Shown: in pieces, positions 7,648-16,863 of the stretch
Layout of the letters: each line of letters begins with the position of its first letter
How positions within the stretch are numbered: position 1 is the first letter of the stretch
DNA from: Brevibacterium picturae
Lineage (GTDB): Bacteria > Actinomycetota > Actinomycetes > Actinomycetales > Brevibacteriaceae
DNA length: 64,000 bases
Direction of reading: 5' to 3'
NCBI RefSeq assembly: GCF_900105045.1
Contig: NZ_LT629739.1
Coordinates: forward strand, 806,001-870,000
Notes under the pieces: model-generated
Seen by the model: the letters and a program-made list of their open reading frames with translations, nothing else
Database searches by the model: none
Told to the model about the DNA's origin: nothing
Made by a program: the position numbers and the translations under genes

Positions 7648-10545
7648 TCAGTGACCTTCCGGGTTGTTGAAGCGCTGATGGTTGCGTTCACGCTGTTTGC
7701 GCAGCCGCTCCCGGGCTTGACGTTCGATCTCTGCCTGGGCCTGAAGCCGCTCCCGGCTCATCTGCCGGGCGCTACGCACAGGCAGGACCGTTGTCGCAGC
7801 ATCATCGTCAACCGCATGGGTCCCGCCTTCTGGCTGAGTCTCGTCCCTCGATGGCGTCCCGTCCTCCCCGCGGCGGTCGACCTGCTCGACCACACGGGTT
7901 TCTGCTTCCTCCGAGTCGGGCGCTGCGATCTCATTCGTCGGCACAGCGTCTTCATCACCGTCGTCGTCTGCCAAGGGTGCACTCGGCGTGACTCCGCGGG
8001 CCGGCATCACCGTGGTGGCCGCATCCTCGTCGGACTCGGCCTCGGACTCTGTATCGGTCTCGGACTCGGCCTCTGTATCGGTCTCAGAGTCTGTATCAGG
8101 CTCGGACTCGGCTTCGCTTGCATTGGCAGGAAGCACCGTGGTGGCGGCTTCATCATCGGATATGACCTCATCTGCCTCATCCGAACCGTCATTTGTGCCC
8201 AGCAGATTCTGACCATCTGACCGTTCGGGTTGGTCCTCAACCTGCTCGTCCGGCTGTCGCAGGTCAGCGCCGAGGTCGACTCTCTCTGTCTCGACTCCGT
8301 CATTGCGTTCTTCGGATTCGCGGCGATCAGCGGACTGCGGGATGAACCGTTCGCTCGAGGCTGGAACGAAACGGACTCCGGGTTCGGGGGTCACCTCCTC
8401 CTCGGTGTTCGATGCGCTCTTATTCGTCTCGTGGGCCCTCTCCGAGGTCGCGGACGAAGGGCTCTCCTCCGATCCCTCGAACAGCTCGCCTGCGTACTCG
8501 GACGCTTCGCCAACGGCAGCCGAAGACGGATGACTTCCGGCCGCCTCGGCGTCGGTTGGGGCACCGGCGACAATTCCGGCATCGGCTGCGGACGTGGACC
8601 CGCTGCCGCCCACCTGCGCCGGCAGACGGGTGCGGATGGCGGTGAGGATTTCGGCGGTCAGTTCGTCCTCGGCCACCGACGCGTCGAGAACGACGTAACG
8701 GTCGGGCTCCTTGTGCGCTCGGCTCAGGTAGGTCTGACGGACCCGCTGGTGGAACTGTTGATTCTCCTCGTCGAGGTAGTTGCTCTCACCGCGCTTGCCC
8801 ATCCGCGCTGCGGCGGTCTCGGGATCGATGTCGAGGACGATCGTCAGGTGCGGCACGAGTCCCTGAGTTGCCCATTTGCTCAGCGCCAGGATGGTCTTCG
8901 GGTCGAAATTGCGACCCGCGGCCTGGTAGGCGATCGTCGAATCGATGTACCGGTCGGTGATGACGATGTTCCCACCGTCGAGGCTCGGATCGACGAGGGA
9001 CGCCACGTGGTGGGCGCGATCAGCGGCGAAGAGCAGCGCCTCGGTGCGGGGGCTGGGCGGTTCGGAGTCGAAGAGCACAGAACGGATCTGGCGCCCCAGT
9101 TCGGTTCCGCCCGGTTCGCGCGTCGATTCGACGTTGTGACCCTCGTCGGCCAGGGTCTGTGAGATCCGTTTGATCTGTGTGCTCTTACCTGAACCGTCGC
9201 CGCCTTCGATGGCGATGAAGAAACCGGCTCCCAGGCGTTCCGCAGAGGTGCCGATGCCGCCGTTCGCGCCGTTCTCAACCGAGCTGGGCGGGCGGAATCC
9301 GTGCACGATGTCGACGGACAGTCCCTGTAGGCCGTGCGGGTCAAAGATGAAGAGTCCGATGATTCCGGCGATCAGAGCGGCCAATCCCATGATCCCGAAT
9401 GCGACGTCGCTGGGGGCCAGCAGCCATTCCATCGCCGAGCCGACCGGGATCGTGATGCCGAAGTCGATGGCGCTGAGGATGAGGGCGATGACCGCGCCGC
9501 CGACGGCTCCTATCCGCCGAGAGAAATCGTAGGGCTGTGAGCGCACACCGATTCCGACGAGGAAGGCGATGACTGCCGATAGGACGACCTTGCCGGAGAG
9601 CTCACTGATGGCACCGGTGGCGAGCAGCAGGATTCCGGACACGGTCAGTGCGAAGGCGGAAACCCGCGGCCTCGACATTCCGGGGGCGAAGGTGGGCCCC
9701 ATTTCGAATCCGATGGCCCATCCCACCAGGCAGCACGCAATCATGAGGGCGAAGCCCGCTTGGCCGAAGCTGTGTTCGACGGCGGTCGGCTGCGCCAGGA
9801 TGACCGTGGTTCCCAGAACCGCGAACAAGGCAATGCAGACCCAAGGATTCGGAATGGTCGCGGCAGGTCTGGCCACGCGCCCCTTGCTCGAGGGGAATGA
9901 ACCGGTGGTCGCAGCCTCGGCGTGCAGAGCGCGCTCAGGAGTGAGGAAGATGATCACGGCTCCGACGGCCATGGCGATGCCCACCAAGAGGCTCATCCAG
10001 CCCAATGCCTGGGCGCCGGCAGCAGGGCCGCCCATGATCTGGAAGGCGAAGGAGACGAAGACGAGTATTGCTGCGGGGATGCCGACGCGGCGCCAGGGCT
10101 TTTCGTTCGTGAAGGGATTGATGCTCATCAGGAGGCCGACGACGGCCCCGAGGAACAGTGCGGTGACCCAGGTCAGCCAGGCGCTCGGCGCGAGACTGAG
10201 GACGATGAGCAGACCTGCCTCGACGACGGCGGCAATGCTCAATGCGAGTTTCCGCACGGCCGGTCCTTTGGTCGCGAGGACCTTCTGCGGAATGAACAGT
10301 CCGGCTCCGGCCAGGACGAAGACAATGAGCAGAGACAGACTTCCCAGCTGGTTGTCGAAGCCTCCCGCTCCAAGACTCTCAGCCATTGCGGTGAAGGCCC
10401 GCCCACCGATCGTGGCGAAGAATCCGCTGGTGCCCGCCACGACGTAGCTGATCGCCACGAGTACGATCAGTGCGCCCCAGGCGGCGGTCTCGGCGACCAA
10501 CCGGCCAGGGGCTCCGGGAAGTCGATGTCCTGTAGTCGTCAACAT
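7648..10545 (-). CDS. tmk: Membrane-anchored thymidylate kinase with long acidic tail (dTMP kinase fusion)
   Basis: A 965-residue three-part protein. Residues about 15-405 are hydrophobic with roughly ten or more membrane segments. Residues about 441-650 are a full dTMP kinase: P-loop GGDGSGKST (448-456), REPGGT, the DRY-type ITDRYIDSTIAYQ, and a lid segment. The rest (650-965) is disordered, acidic and Ser/Thr/Glu/Asp-rich, with three copies of AATTV(L/M)P, and ends in an Arg/Gln-rich basic helix. The kinase makes dTDP for DNA synthesis. The chosen ATG has TAGG upstream; the open frame beyond it runs through the divergent promoter. Stand-alone Tmk is about 210 residues, so both extensions are additions. 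It touches holB. Confidence 0.88.
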   Translation of the reverse strand: MLTTTGHRLPGAPGRLVAETAAWGALIVLVAISYVVAGTSGFFATIGGRAFTAMAESLGAGGFDNQLGSLSLLIVFVLAGAGLFIPQKVLATKGPAVRKLALSIAAVVEAGLLIVLSLAPSAWLTWVTALFLGAVVGLLMSINPFTNEKPWRRVGIPAAILVFVSFAFQIMGGPAAGAQALGWMSLLVGIAMAVGAVIIFLTPERALHAEAATTGSFPSSKGRVARPAATIPNPWVCIALFAVLGTTVILAQPTAVEHSFGQAGFALMIACCLVGWAIGFEMGPTFAPGMSRPRVSAFALTVSGILLLATGAISELSGKVVLSAVIAFLVGIGVRSQPYDFSRRIGAVGGAVIALILSAIDFGITIPVGSAMEWLLAPSDVAFGIMGLAALIAGIIGLFIFDPHGLQGLSVDIVHGFRPPSSVENGANGGIGTSAERLGAGFFIAIEGGDGSGKSTQIKRISQTLADEGHNVESTREPGGTELGRQIRSVLFDSEPPSPRTEALLFAADRAHHVASLVDPSLDGGNIVITDRYIDSTIAYQAAGRNFDPKTILALSKWATQGLVPHLTIVLDIDPETAAARMGKRGESNYLDEENQQFHQRVRQTYLSRAHKEPDRYVVLDASVAEDELTAEILTAIRTRLPAQVGGSGSTSAADAGIVAGAPTDAEAAGSHPSSAAVGEASEYAGELFEGSEESPSSATSERAHETNKSASNTEEEVTPEPGVRFVPASSERFIPQSADRRESEERNDGVETERVDLGADLRQPDEQVEDQPERSDGQNLLGTNDGSDEADEVISDDEAATTVLPANASEAESEPDTDSETDTEAESETDTESEAESDEDAATTVMPARGVTPSAPLADDDGDEDAVPTNEIAAPDSEEAETRVVEQVDRRGEDGTPSRDETQPEGGTHAVDDDAATTVLPVRSARQMSRERLQAQAEIERQARERLRKQRERNHQRFNNPEGH

Positions 10546-10639
10546 ACTCACAGACCTACAATATCTTCCGCGACTGACATATCTCTTGGAACTGACCGGA
10601 TCTCTTCTCACGGATGCCTGATCCTCTACTCTTGATTGC

Positions 10640-11395
10640 GTGCACACAACGAATACGGCCATGTCAGCAGTCGCGACCACAGGGCTGGGCCCGATCGAGG
10701 AGCTCGCCTTCGCCCGAGTCCTTCTCGACTCGGTCAAGCGTGGGAGCCGCGGAGCGACGCTGCGGATGTATCGCCCGGCGCCGACGGTGGCGTTCGGCGC
10801 CAGGGATCGCTTCCTCCCTGGGTTCCCCTCGGCCATCGAAGCGGCGCGCGACCACGGTTTCACGCCGGCTCTGCGCAGCCTCGGCGGTCGCGCCGCCGCC
10901 TACCACCGAGGATCATTGGTCATCGACCACATCGAACCCAGCGACACCTTCATCAAGGACACGACCGCCAGGTTCTCCGGCTTCGGGCAGGATTACGCCG
11001 AGGTGCTGCGGGGCATCGGAGTCGACGCCCGCCTCGGCGAGATTCCCGGCGAATACTGCCCCGGTGAGCACAGCGTGAACGTGGCCGGTCGGATCAAGGC
11101 GATCGGAACGGCACAGCGAGTGGTCTCCGGTGCCTGGCTGTTCTCCTCGTCTGTGATCGTCGAGGACCCTGACCCCATCCGGGCCGTCCTCACCGACGTC
11201 GAGGCGGCTCTGGGAATCGAGTGGGACCCAGCCACGGGTGGGTCGATCAGTGAGGCTCATCCTGAAGTGACAACCGACACCGTCGCCGAGGCGTTCGCCG
11301 CCTACTATGCCGAAGCCGATCCGCATACGCCTACTGATCCCACAGCCGATGAGCTCGCTGCGCTGCCGGACAAGATCGGCACCCACGTTCTGTGA
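10640..11395 (+). CDS. Lipoate-protein ligase A family protein
   Basis: A 251-residue member of the biotin/lipoate A/B transferase fold. Visible features are the N-terminal TLRMYRPAPTVAFG, the R-S-L-GGRAA-Y glycine motif (LRSLGGRAAAYHRGSLVIDH), and the KAIGTAQRVV segment holding the conserved catalytic Lys. It would attach lipoate or octanoate to dehydrogenase E2/GcvH subunits, or transfer a related acyl group. Start may be the GTG, possibly leaderless since a TACTCT box lies nine bases before it, or the ATG at 10661. It is divergent from the tmk fusion with which it shares a 94-base spacer. Ligase versus octanoyltransferase cannot be decided here. Confidence 0.8.
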   Translation: MHTTNTAMSAVATTGLGPIEELAFARVLLDSVKRGSRGATLRMYRPAPTVAFGARDRFLPGFPSAIEAARDHGFTPALRSLGGRAAAYHRGSLVIDHIEPSDTFIKDTTARFSGFGQDYAEVLRGIGVDARLGEIPGEYCPGEHSVNVAGRIKAIGTAQRVVSGAWLFSSSVIVEDPDPIRAVLTDVEAALGIEWDPATGGSISEAHPEVTTDTVAEAFAAYYAEADPHTPTDPTADELAALPDKIGTHVL

Positions 11396-11470
11396 CGCAT
11401 CCTGCACTGTGACGAACCTTCTTCTGCGATGCTGTACTGCGAAACCGAAGCGAATGGAGACCATGACCTC

Positions 11471-11986
11471 ATGAATGTGCGCGAGGCGAATATCCGCGAG
11501 GCGACGAAGAACGATCTGCCGGACATCCTCCGACTGGTCCATGCCCTGGCCGTGTACGAGAAGGAACCAGATGCGGTCGAGGCCACCGAGGACGACTTCG
11601 CTGCGGTGATGTTCCCCAGCGATGGGCGTCCGAACACCTACGGACTCATCGCCGAGGTGGATGGGCAGATCATCGGCATCGCGATCTGGTTCTACTCGTT
11701 CTCCACATGGACGGGAAAGAACGGGATCTGGCTCGAGGATCTGTTCGTCGACCCCGATCATCGCGGCAACGGGGCAGGTAAGGCGCTGCTGGGACGCTTG
11801 GCCCAGATCTGTCAGGAGCGCGGCCTGACCCGACTCGAATGGTGCGTCCTCAAGTGGAACGAGCCCTCGATCGGGTTCTACCGCTCACTGGGCGCGAAGG
11901 CTCAGGACGAGTGGGAGACCTTCCGCCTCGCTGGACAGGCGCTGGAAGCATTCGCCGGCGAGACATCCACAGCAGACACCCGGTGA
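11471..11986 (+). CDS. GNAT acetyltransferase, diamine/spermidine acetyltransferase-like
   Basis: A 171-residue GNAT protein starting at the ATG preceded by GGAGA; an in-frame upstream ATG at 11429 is less likely. The sequence has the signature of the SAT/thialysine acetyltransferase subgroup: IWLEDLFVDPDHRGNGAGKALL (acetyl-CoA loop), then LEWCVLKWNEPSIGFYRSLGA near residues 120-145. This subgroup acetylates the amino groups of polyamines, thialysine or similar small amines. It is convergent with topA, and the spacer between them holds tandem and inverted repeats. Confidence 0.82.
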   Translation: MNVREANIREATKNDLPDILRLVHALAVYEKEPDAVEATEDDFAAVMFPSDGRPNTYGLIAEVDGQIIGIAIWFYSFSTWTGKNGIWLEDLFVDPDHRGNGAGKALLGRLAQICQERGLTRLEWCVLKWNEPSIGFYRSLGAKAQDEWETFRLAGQALEAFAGETSTADTR

Positions 11987-12008
11987 TACCTCACGTGTTG
12001 TGCTCCCA

Positions 12009-12074
12009 ACGGGCACTCACGCCTTTCAGCCCCGACGGGCGCTCACGCCCTGCGGCCCCGACGGGCAGTCGCGG
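12009..12074. repeat. 26-bp tandem repeat, about 2.5 copies
   Basis: ACGGGC recurs at 12009, 12035 and 12061, exactly 26 bases apart, each followed by a similar G/A-CTCACGCC-type stretch; the third copy is cut short. It lies in the convergent spacer between the GNAT gene and topA, directly beside the inverted repeat. Confidence 0.75.
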
Positions 12075-12131
12075 ATTGAGGAACTTTTGGACCGAATCTC
12101 GGCAGAGAAATCGCACCAAAAGTTCCTCAAT
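12075..12131. terminator. Long inverted repeat, probable bidirectional terminator or MITE-like element
   Basis: Two perfect 16-base arms, ATTGAGGAACTTTTGG and its reverse complement, enclose 25 bases between the stops of two convergent genes. Position suits a two-way terminator. The arm sequence is AT-rich compared with its surroundings and could equally be a small dispersed element; only a genome-wide search would tell. Confidence 0.6.
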
Positions 12132-12151
12132 TCGGCGTCAGGGTTCCGACC

Positions 12152-15031
12152 CTAGGGAGTCTTCGGCTTCGCCGTCGTGGACTTCTTCGCTGCGGTCGTC
12201 GACTTGGCGGTCGTCGACTTGGCGGTCGTCTTCTTCGCCGCAGTCGACTTCGCAGCCGTCGTGGACTTCTTCGCTGCGGTCGTCGACTTGGCAGCTGACT
12301 TAGCCGGAGCCTTCGTAGTGGTCTTCTTCGCAGTGCTCGTCTTGGCCGCTGTCGACTTCTTCGCAGGAGCCTTCTTAGCCGGAGCCTTCTTGGCGGGGGC
12401 CTTCTTCTTCGCCGGCCCCTTCGCGCGTTTCTCGGCCAACAGCGTTGCCGCACGCTCAAGAGTCATCGACTCCACGGCATCGTCCTTACGCAGGGTCGCG
12501 TTGAACTCGCCATCGGTGACGTAGGGACCGAAGCGGCCGTCCTTGACCACGACCGGTTTCTTCGACTCGGGGTCTTCCCCGAGTTCCTTCAACGGTGCTG
12601 CGGCTCGACGGCCGCCTCGCTGCTTGGGCTCGGAGTAGATCTTCAGCGCCTCGTCGAGGGTGATGTTGAAGATCTGATCTTCCTCGGTCAGCGACCGGGA
12701 GTCCGTGCCCTTCTTCAGGTACGGACCGTAGCGACCGTTCTGAGCGGTGATGTCGGTGCCCTCTTCGTCCTGGCCGACGACGCGGGGCAGGCTGAGCAGG
12801 GTCAGTGCCGTCTCGAGGTCGATCGAGTTCAGGTCCATGGACTTGAACAGGGAACCGGTGCGAGGTTTCGGCTTCTTCGCTCCCCGTTTGGGCTTCTCCT
12901 CGGGCTCGGGCAGCACCTCGGAGACGTAGGGGCCGAAGCGCCCGTTCTTCGCCACGATCGTGTGTCCGGTCTCGGGGTCGACGCCGAGTTCACGGTCGTC
13001 CTGGCCCTGTGACTCGATGAGTTCGGCGGCTCTGGCTGCAGTGAGTTCGTCGGGAGCCAGATCATCGGGCACCGAGACTCGCTTCGGATTCCCGCCCTCT
13101 TCGGTGGCCGGGACTTCGAGGTACGGGCCGTAGCGCCCCACGCGCAGGTTCACGCCTTCGCTGATACGCACGGTGTTGACCTCACGCGCATCGATATCGC
13201 CGAGGTCGTCGACAACCTCCCGGAGACCCTCACGATCCTGTGTCGTATCGCCGAAGTAGAAGCGGGCCAACCACGCTTTGCGGTCTTCCTCGCCCATCGC
13301 GATCCGGTCCAGCTCGGTCTCCAGGTCAGCGGTGAACGCGTAGTCGACGAGCCCTGTGAAGTGCTCTTCGAGGAGACGGACGACTGAGAACGCCAACCAG
13401 CTGGGAACCAGAGCGTTGCCGCGGTTGGTGACGTAGCCGCGGTCCTGGATGACGGAGATCGTGGCCGAGTAGGTCGAGGGGCGGCCGATGCCGAGCTCTT
13501 CGAGCTGCTTGACCAGGCTGGCTTCCGTGAAGCGTGGCGGTGGGGCCGTCGTGTGACCGTCGGCTTCGGCTTTGACGACGGACAGTGCCTGACCCTCGTC
13601 GACCTGAGGAAGGCGTGACTCACCGGACTTCGTGTCGTAGCGTCCGGCGTCCGTACCCTCTTCATAGGCTGCGAGGAACCCGCGGAAGGTGATGACTGTG
13701 CCGCTGGCGCTGAAGCCGGCGTCATGGCCGTCGGCGAGGTCGGCACGGACCTTGATGGTCGCGGTCTTGCCCTTGGCGTCGGCCATCTGGCTGGCGACGG
13801 TGCGCTTCCAGATCAGATCGTAGAGTCGGAACTCGTCGCCGCTGAGCGACTTCGAGACCTGGGCAGGGGTGCGGAAGGAGTCACCGGAGGGACGGATCGC
13901 CTCGTGTGCTTCCTGTGCCGACTTCTGCTTGCCCGTATAGGTGCGAGGTGACTGCGGGACGAATTCGGGGCCGTAGAGTTCGGTGACCTGCTTCCTGGCT
14001 GCGGAGATCGCCTGACCCGACAGGGCCGAGGAGTCGGTACGCATATAGGTGATGTAACCCTGCTCGTACAGCGACTGGGCGGTGCGCATGGCCTGACGGG
14101 AGCTCATGCGCAGCTTGCGACCGGCTTCCTGCTGCAGGGTCGAAGTCGTGAACGGTGCGGCAGGCTTGCGTGAGTACGGTTTCGACTCGACGGCCGTGAC
14201 CGTCAGTGCGTCCTTCGCTGTGCCGTTGAGCTCTGTGGCCAGCGCCTCGGCCTTGGCCTGGTCGACGACGGTGGCAGACGAGGTCTTCAGCTCACCTTTG
14301 TCGTTGAAGTCACGGCCCGAGGCCACGCGGGAACCGTCGAGGGTCGTGAGGTTCGCGGCGAAGGGATTGGCGCCGTCAGGAAGCCCGAGGTCGATGTCGA
14401 GGTCCCAATAGTCGGCGGGGACGAAGGCCATGCGTTCGCGTTCACGTTCGACGACGAGGCGGGTCGTCACCGACTGGACTCGGCCGGCGGAGAGTCCGGC
14501 GCGGATCTTGCGCCACAGTACGGGCGAGATCTCGTAGCCGTAGAGGCGGTCGAGGATGCGACGGGTCTCCTGCGCATCGACAAGTGCGGTGTCGATCTCA
14601 CGGGTGTTCTCCAAAGCTCGTTCGATGGCTTCGGGGGTGATCTCGTGGAAGACCATGCGTTTGACGGGGATCTTGGGCTTGAGGACTTCGAGAAGGTGCC
14701 AGGCGATGGCCTCACCTTCGCGGTCCTCATCTGTTGCGAGATAGAGTTCGTCGGCGTCTTTGAGGAGGCGCTTGAGTTCGGTGACCGTCTTCTTCTTGCC
14801 CGGGTCGACGCGGTAGTAGGGATCGAATCCGTTGTCGACGTCGACGGCGAACTTTCCGTACGGTCCCTTCTTCATGTCCGCCGGGAGCTCGGACGGTGTC
14901 GGAAGGTCGCGGATATGGCCGACCGACGCCTCGATATCGTAACCCTCTCCGAGGTACCCGACGATCGTTCGCGCCTTCGTCGGGGACTCGACGATGACGA
15001 GACGGCGGGGTTGCTTCTCGGTTGTGGTCAC
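12152..15031 (-). CDS. topA: DNA topoisomerase I
   Basis: A 959-residue type IA topoisomerase that relaxes negative supercoils. The TOPRIM domain has VIVESPTKA (Glu15) and the DEDREGEA acidic triad (101-108); the active-site Tyr is Y329 in YITYMRTDS. Residues about 600-870 contain the repeated actinobacterial C-terminal domains (G-RFGPYV motifs). From about 880 on, the tail is a low-complexity run of KKAPAKK and STTAAKK repeats, as in other actinobacterial TopA proteins, where such Lys-rich tails aid DNA binding and processivity. The gene starts at an ATG and is convergent with the GNAT gene. Confidence 0.97.
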   Translation of the reverse strand: MTTTEKQPRRLVIVESPTKARTIVGYLGEGYDIEASVGHIRDLPTPSELPADMKKGPYGKFAVDVDNGFDPYYRVDPGKKKTVTELKRLLKDADELYLATDEDREGEAIAWHLLEVLKPKIPVKRMVFHEITPEAIERALENTREIDTALVDAQETRRILDRLYGYEISPVLWRKIRAGLSAGRVQSVTTRLVVERERERMAFVPADYWDLDIDLGLPDGANPFAANLTTLDGSRVASGRDFNDKGELKTSSATVVDQAKAEALATELNGTAKDALTVTAVESKPYSRKPAAPFTTSTLQQEAGRKLRMSSRQAMRTAQSLYEQGYITYMRTDSSALSGQAISAARKQVTELYGPEFVPQSPRTYTGKQKSAQEAHEAIRPSGDSFRTPAQVSKSLSGDEFRLYDLIWKRTVASQMADAKGKTATIKVRADLADGHDAGFSASGTVITFRGFLAAYEEGTDAGRYDTKSGESRLPQVDEGQALSVVKAEADGHTTAPPPRFTEASLVKQLEELGIGRPSTYSATISVIQDRGYVTNRGNALVPSWLAFSVVRLLEEHFTGLVDYAFTADLETELDRIAMGEEDRKAWLARFYFGDTTQDREGLREVVDDLGDIDAREVNTVRISEGVNLRVGRYGPYLEVPATEEGGNPKRVSVPDDLAPDELTAARAAELIESQGQDDRELGVDPETGHTIVAKNGRFGPYVSEVLPEPEEKPKRGAKKPKPRTGSLFKSMDLNSIDLETALTLLSLPRVVGQDEEGTDITAQNGRYGPYLKKGTDSRSLTEEDQIFNITLDEALKIYSEPKQRGGRRAAAPLKELGEDPESKKPVVVKDGRFGPYVTDGEFNATLRKDDAVESMTLERAATLLAEKRAKGPAKKKAPAKKAPAKKAPAKKSTAAKTSTAKKTTTKAPAKSAAKSTTAAKKSTTAAKSTAAKKTTAKSTTAKSTTAAKKSTTAKPKTP

Positions 15032-15113
15032 GTTTTCACATTCCTCTCACGGCGCCGGATGATCGAATAAACGGACGATCCGGCCCAATGTAACACTGAT
15101 GTTCGTGCTCGAC

Positions 15114-15132
15114 CTGCATCGGGTTGATGCAG
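15114..15132 (-). terminator. Small hairpin after the methyltransferase gene
   Basis: Seven-bp arms CTGCATC/GATGCAG with a 5-base loop lie 35 bases past the methyltransferase stop and before topA. There is no T-tract, so terminator function is only suggested by position. Confidence 0.3.
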
Positions 15133-15166
15133 TGAACCTTAACGGCAACGGTTTTCGATACTACCG

Positions 15167-16789
15167 TTATTCCGGCGTCGCATCGTTCACCGGCAGCAGC
15201 GCACCGGCGGAGACGAGCCGTCGAACCTGGGCGATGAGCTGGTCTTCGAGCGCGGTCGGGTTGACGTCGAGCAGCTGTGCAAGAGCCACCGCCGTCTGCC
15301 GCAGAGTCAGGCTGCCATCGGCGACGGAGACGAATCCGGCCAGGGCCGTGTCGAGGTCGAAGACCTGTCCGAATCCGATGCCCTGTTCCAGCGTGATCGA
15401 GCTCGGATCCGATTCTCCGGGAACATGGTGGCGGTGCTCGACGAGGTCCGGGGAACGGGTGAAGACGGTGGTCGCGATCTCCTCGGCCCCCGCGGTTGCC
15501 AACCACGACCGCAGTGCGAAGGTGGTCGCGACGAATTGGCCGAGTCCATGCGGATTGTTCGCGATCGCCGAGGTGGTCCTGACCGTGGTCTTGAACGAGG
15601 AGGATGTCTCTTCGGCCTTGCCCATGATGACGTATCCGAAGACGACCTCGGTCACGTCGCGGGACTCGAAGTCGTCCATCCAGGCTGCGGCTGCCTGGTT
15701 CCAGTCCTCGCTGGCACGAGAGATGCCTCCGTCGCGGATCCACGTCTCCGCATAGGCGATGGGGTCCAGTGCTTCGCGTTCGATGACGAGAACCGAGGTG
15801 TCCGGGTCCGCTACCCAGGCCTCCGGTCCTGCATCCACCGCCGAGGTGGTCTCCCAGTTCCCGAGGCATACGGAGCGTCCGCCCGGTCGGAGATGGCCGG
15901 GGATCGCCGAGAACAGGGACTTGACCAGCCTGTCGCCGGTCATCCCACCATCTCTGTATTCGAAGTTGGCCACGGTGGTGCGAGGGGTGATGACGAAGGG
16001 TGGATTGGACACGAGCAAATCGACGGGTTCACTGAGCGGCTCGAGCATCGATCCGGCCCGGAGTTCGATGTTGTCGATCCCGTTGAGTCCGGCGCTGAGT
16101 CCGGTCAGGTGCAGGGCGCGCTGCGAGATGTCGGTGGCGATGACGCGGTCGCTGTGGCGGGCCAGGAGCAGGGCTTGGATCCCGCACCCGGTTCCGATGT
16201 CGGCCGAGATCTCGACATGTTCACGGGGAGTCAGTGACACCAGTGTGCGTCCTGCCCCGCCGAGGCCGAGCACGAAGTCACCGTCGAGGACATCGGGATT
16301 GGTCAGCGTTCCGTGGTCGCTGACGAGGTAGAGGTTCTCGTCGCCGGGGCGGAAACCGCGCGGGACACCGACCGGCAGGTCATAGGGAGTGATCGCGAAC
16401 GGAGCGGATGCGCACCCCGGGTCCCCCGCCTCGGCGCGGGTGCTCGCTTGATCACTGTTGCTCGTCACGAGTAGTCCGCTGGCGAGCGCCACGTCGAAGG
16501 CGGCCTCGCCGAGCGCGGAGCGAGTTGTCTCGAGCGAGACTTCCCGGTGGAAATGAAAGAGCATGGCCAGTGCCGCCAGGTGCTGGTCGAATGAACTTCG
16601 AGTCGGTGCCTCATCTCCCCGTGTTTCGGCTGTGTCGAGAATCGTCTGACAGAAGTGGATTGCAGGGGCCGCATTGTTGCGCACCAGGGCAGAGGCGATG
16701 GGTTCGCCCCAGAACTGGCGGAGTCGGGGCTCGGTGTACCCGGCCCGGTAGAGTCTGTCTGCCACGAGGGTCACGTCTTGTTCGATCAC
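15167..16789 (-). CDS. Class I SAM-dependent methyltransferase (PrmC/HemK-like, DUF7059-type)
   Basis: A 540-residue protein. An N-terminal helical region (1-140) precedes a Rossmann methyltransferase core with the SAM loop ADIGTGCGIQALLLA (196-210), an acidic ATD after strand 2, and NPPF (262-265), the motif of N5-glutamine and adenine methyltransferases. The C-terminal 200 residues are a family-specific extension. Proteins with this arrangement are common in actinobacteria next to topA and helicase genes; the substrate (protein glutamine or nucleic acid) is unknown. It is upstream of topA on the same strand and divergent from the helicase. Confidence 0.8.
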   Translation of the reverse strand: MIEQDVTLVADRLYRAGYTEPRLRQFWGEPIASALVRNNAAPAIHFCQTILDTAETRGDEAPTRSSFDQHLAALAMLFHFHREVSLETTRSALGEAAFDVALASGLLVTSNSDQASTRAEAGDPGCASAPFAITPYDLPVGVPRGFRPGDENLYLVSDHGTLTNPDVLDGDFVLGLGGAGRTLVSLTPREHVEISADIGTGCGIQALLLARHSDRVIATDISQRALHLTGLSAGLNGIDNIELRAGSMLEPLSEPVDLLVSNPPFVITPRTTVANFEYRDGGMTGDRLVKSLFSAIPGHLRPGGRSVCLGNWETTSAVDAGPEAWVADPDTSVLVIEREALDPIAYAETWIRDGGISRASEDWNQAAAAWMDDFESRDVTEVVFGYVIMGKAEETSSSFKTTVRTTSAIANNPHGLGQFVATTFALRSWLATAGAEEIATTVFTRSPDLVEHRHHVPGESDPSSITLEQGIGFGQVFDLDTALAGFVSVADGSLTLRQTAVALAQLLDVNPTALEDQLIAQVRRLVSAGALLPVNDATPE

Positions 16790-16803
16790 ACACAGATACT
16801 ATC

Positions 16804-16850
16804 GACTGCACCCCGAAGACCCGATTGCACCCCGATGAGCCTGACTGCGC
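16804..16850. repeat. Roughly 20-bp imperfect repeat in divergent promoter
   Basis: GA(C/T)TGCACCCCGA occurs at 16804 and 16823 and a shorter GACTGCGCC at 16843. The repeats fill the 74-base spacer between the methyltransferase and helicase starts, so they overlap one or both promoters. Confidence 0.55.
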
Positions 16851-16863
16851 CATAATTGGGGCC

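Noticed and set aside
8230..9162. Plus-strand open frame within the tmk fusion
   Set aside because: Complement of the kinase domain and acidic tail; composition has no membrane or domain features.
12009..12131. Possible CRISPR or riboswitch
   Set aside because: The repeats are contiguous, and the structure lies between convergent gene ends, not in a leader.
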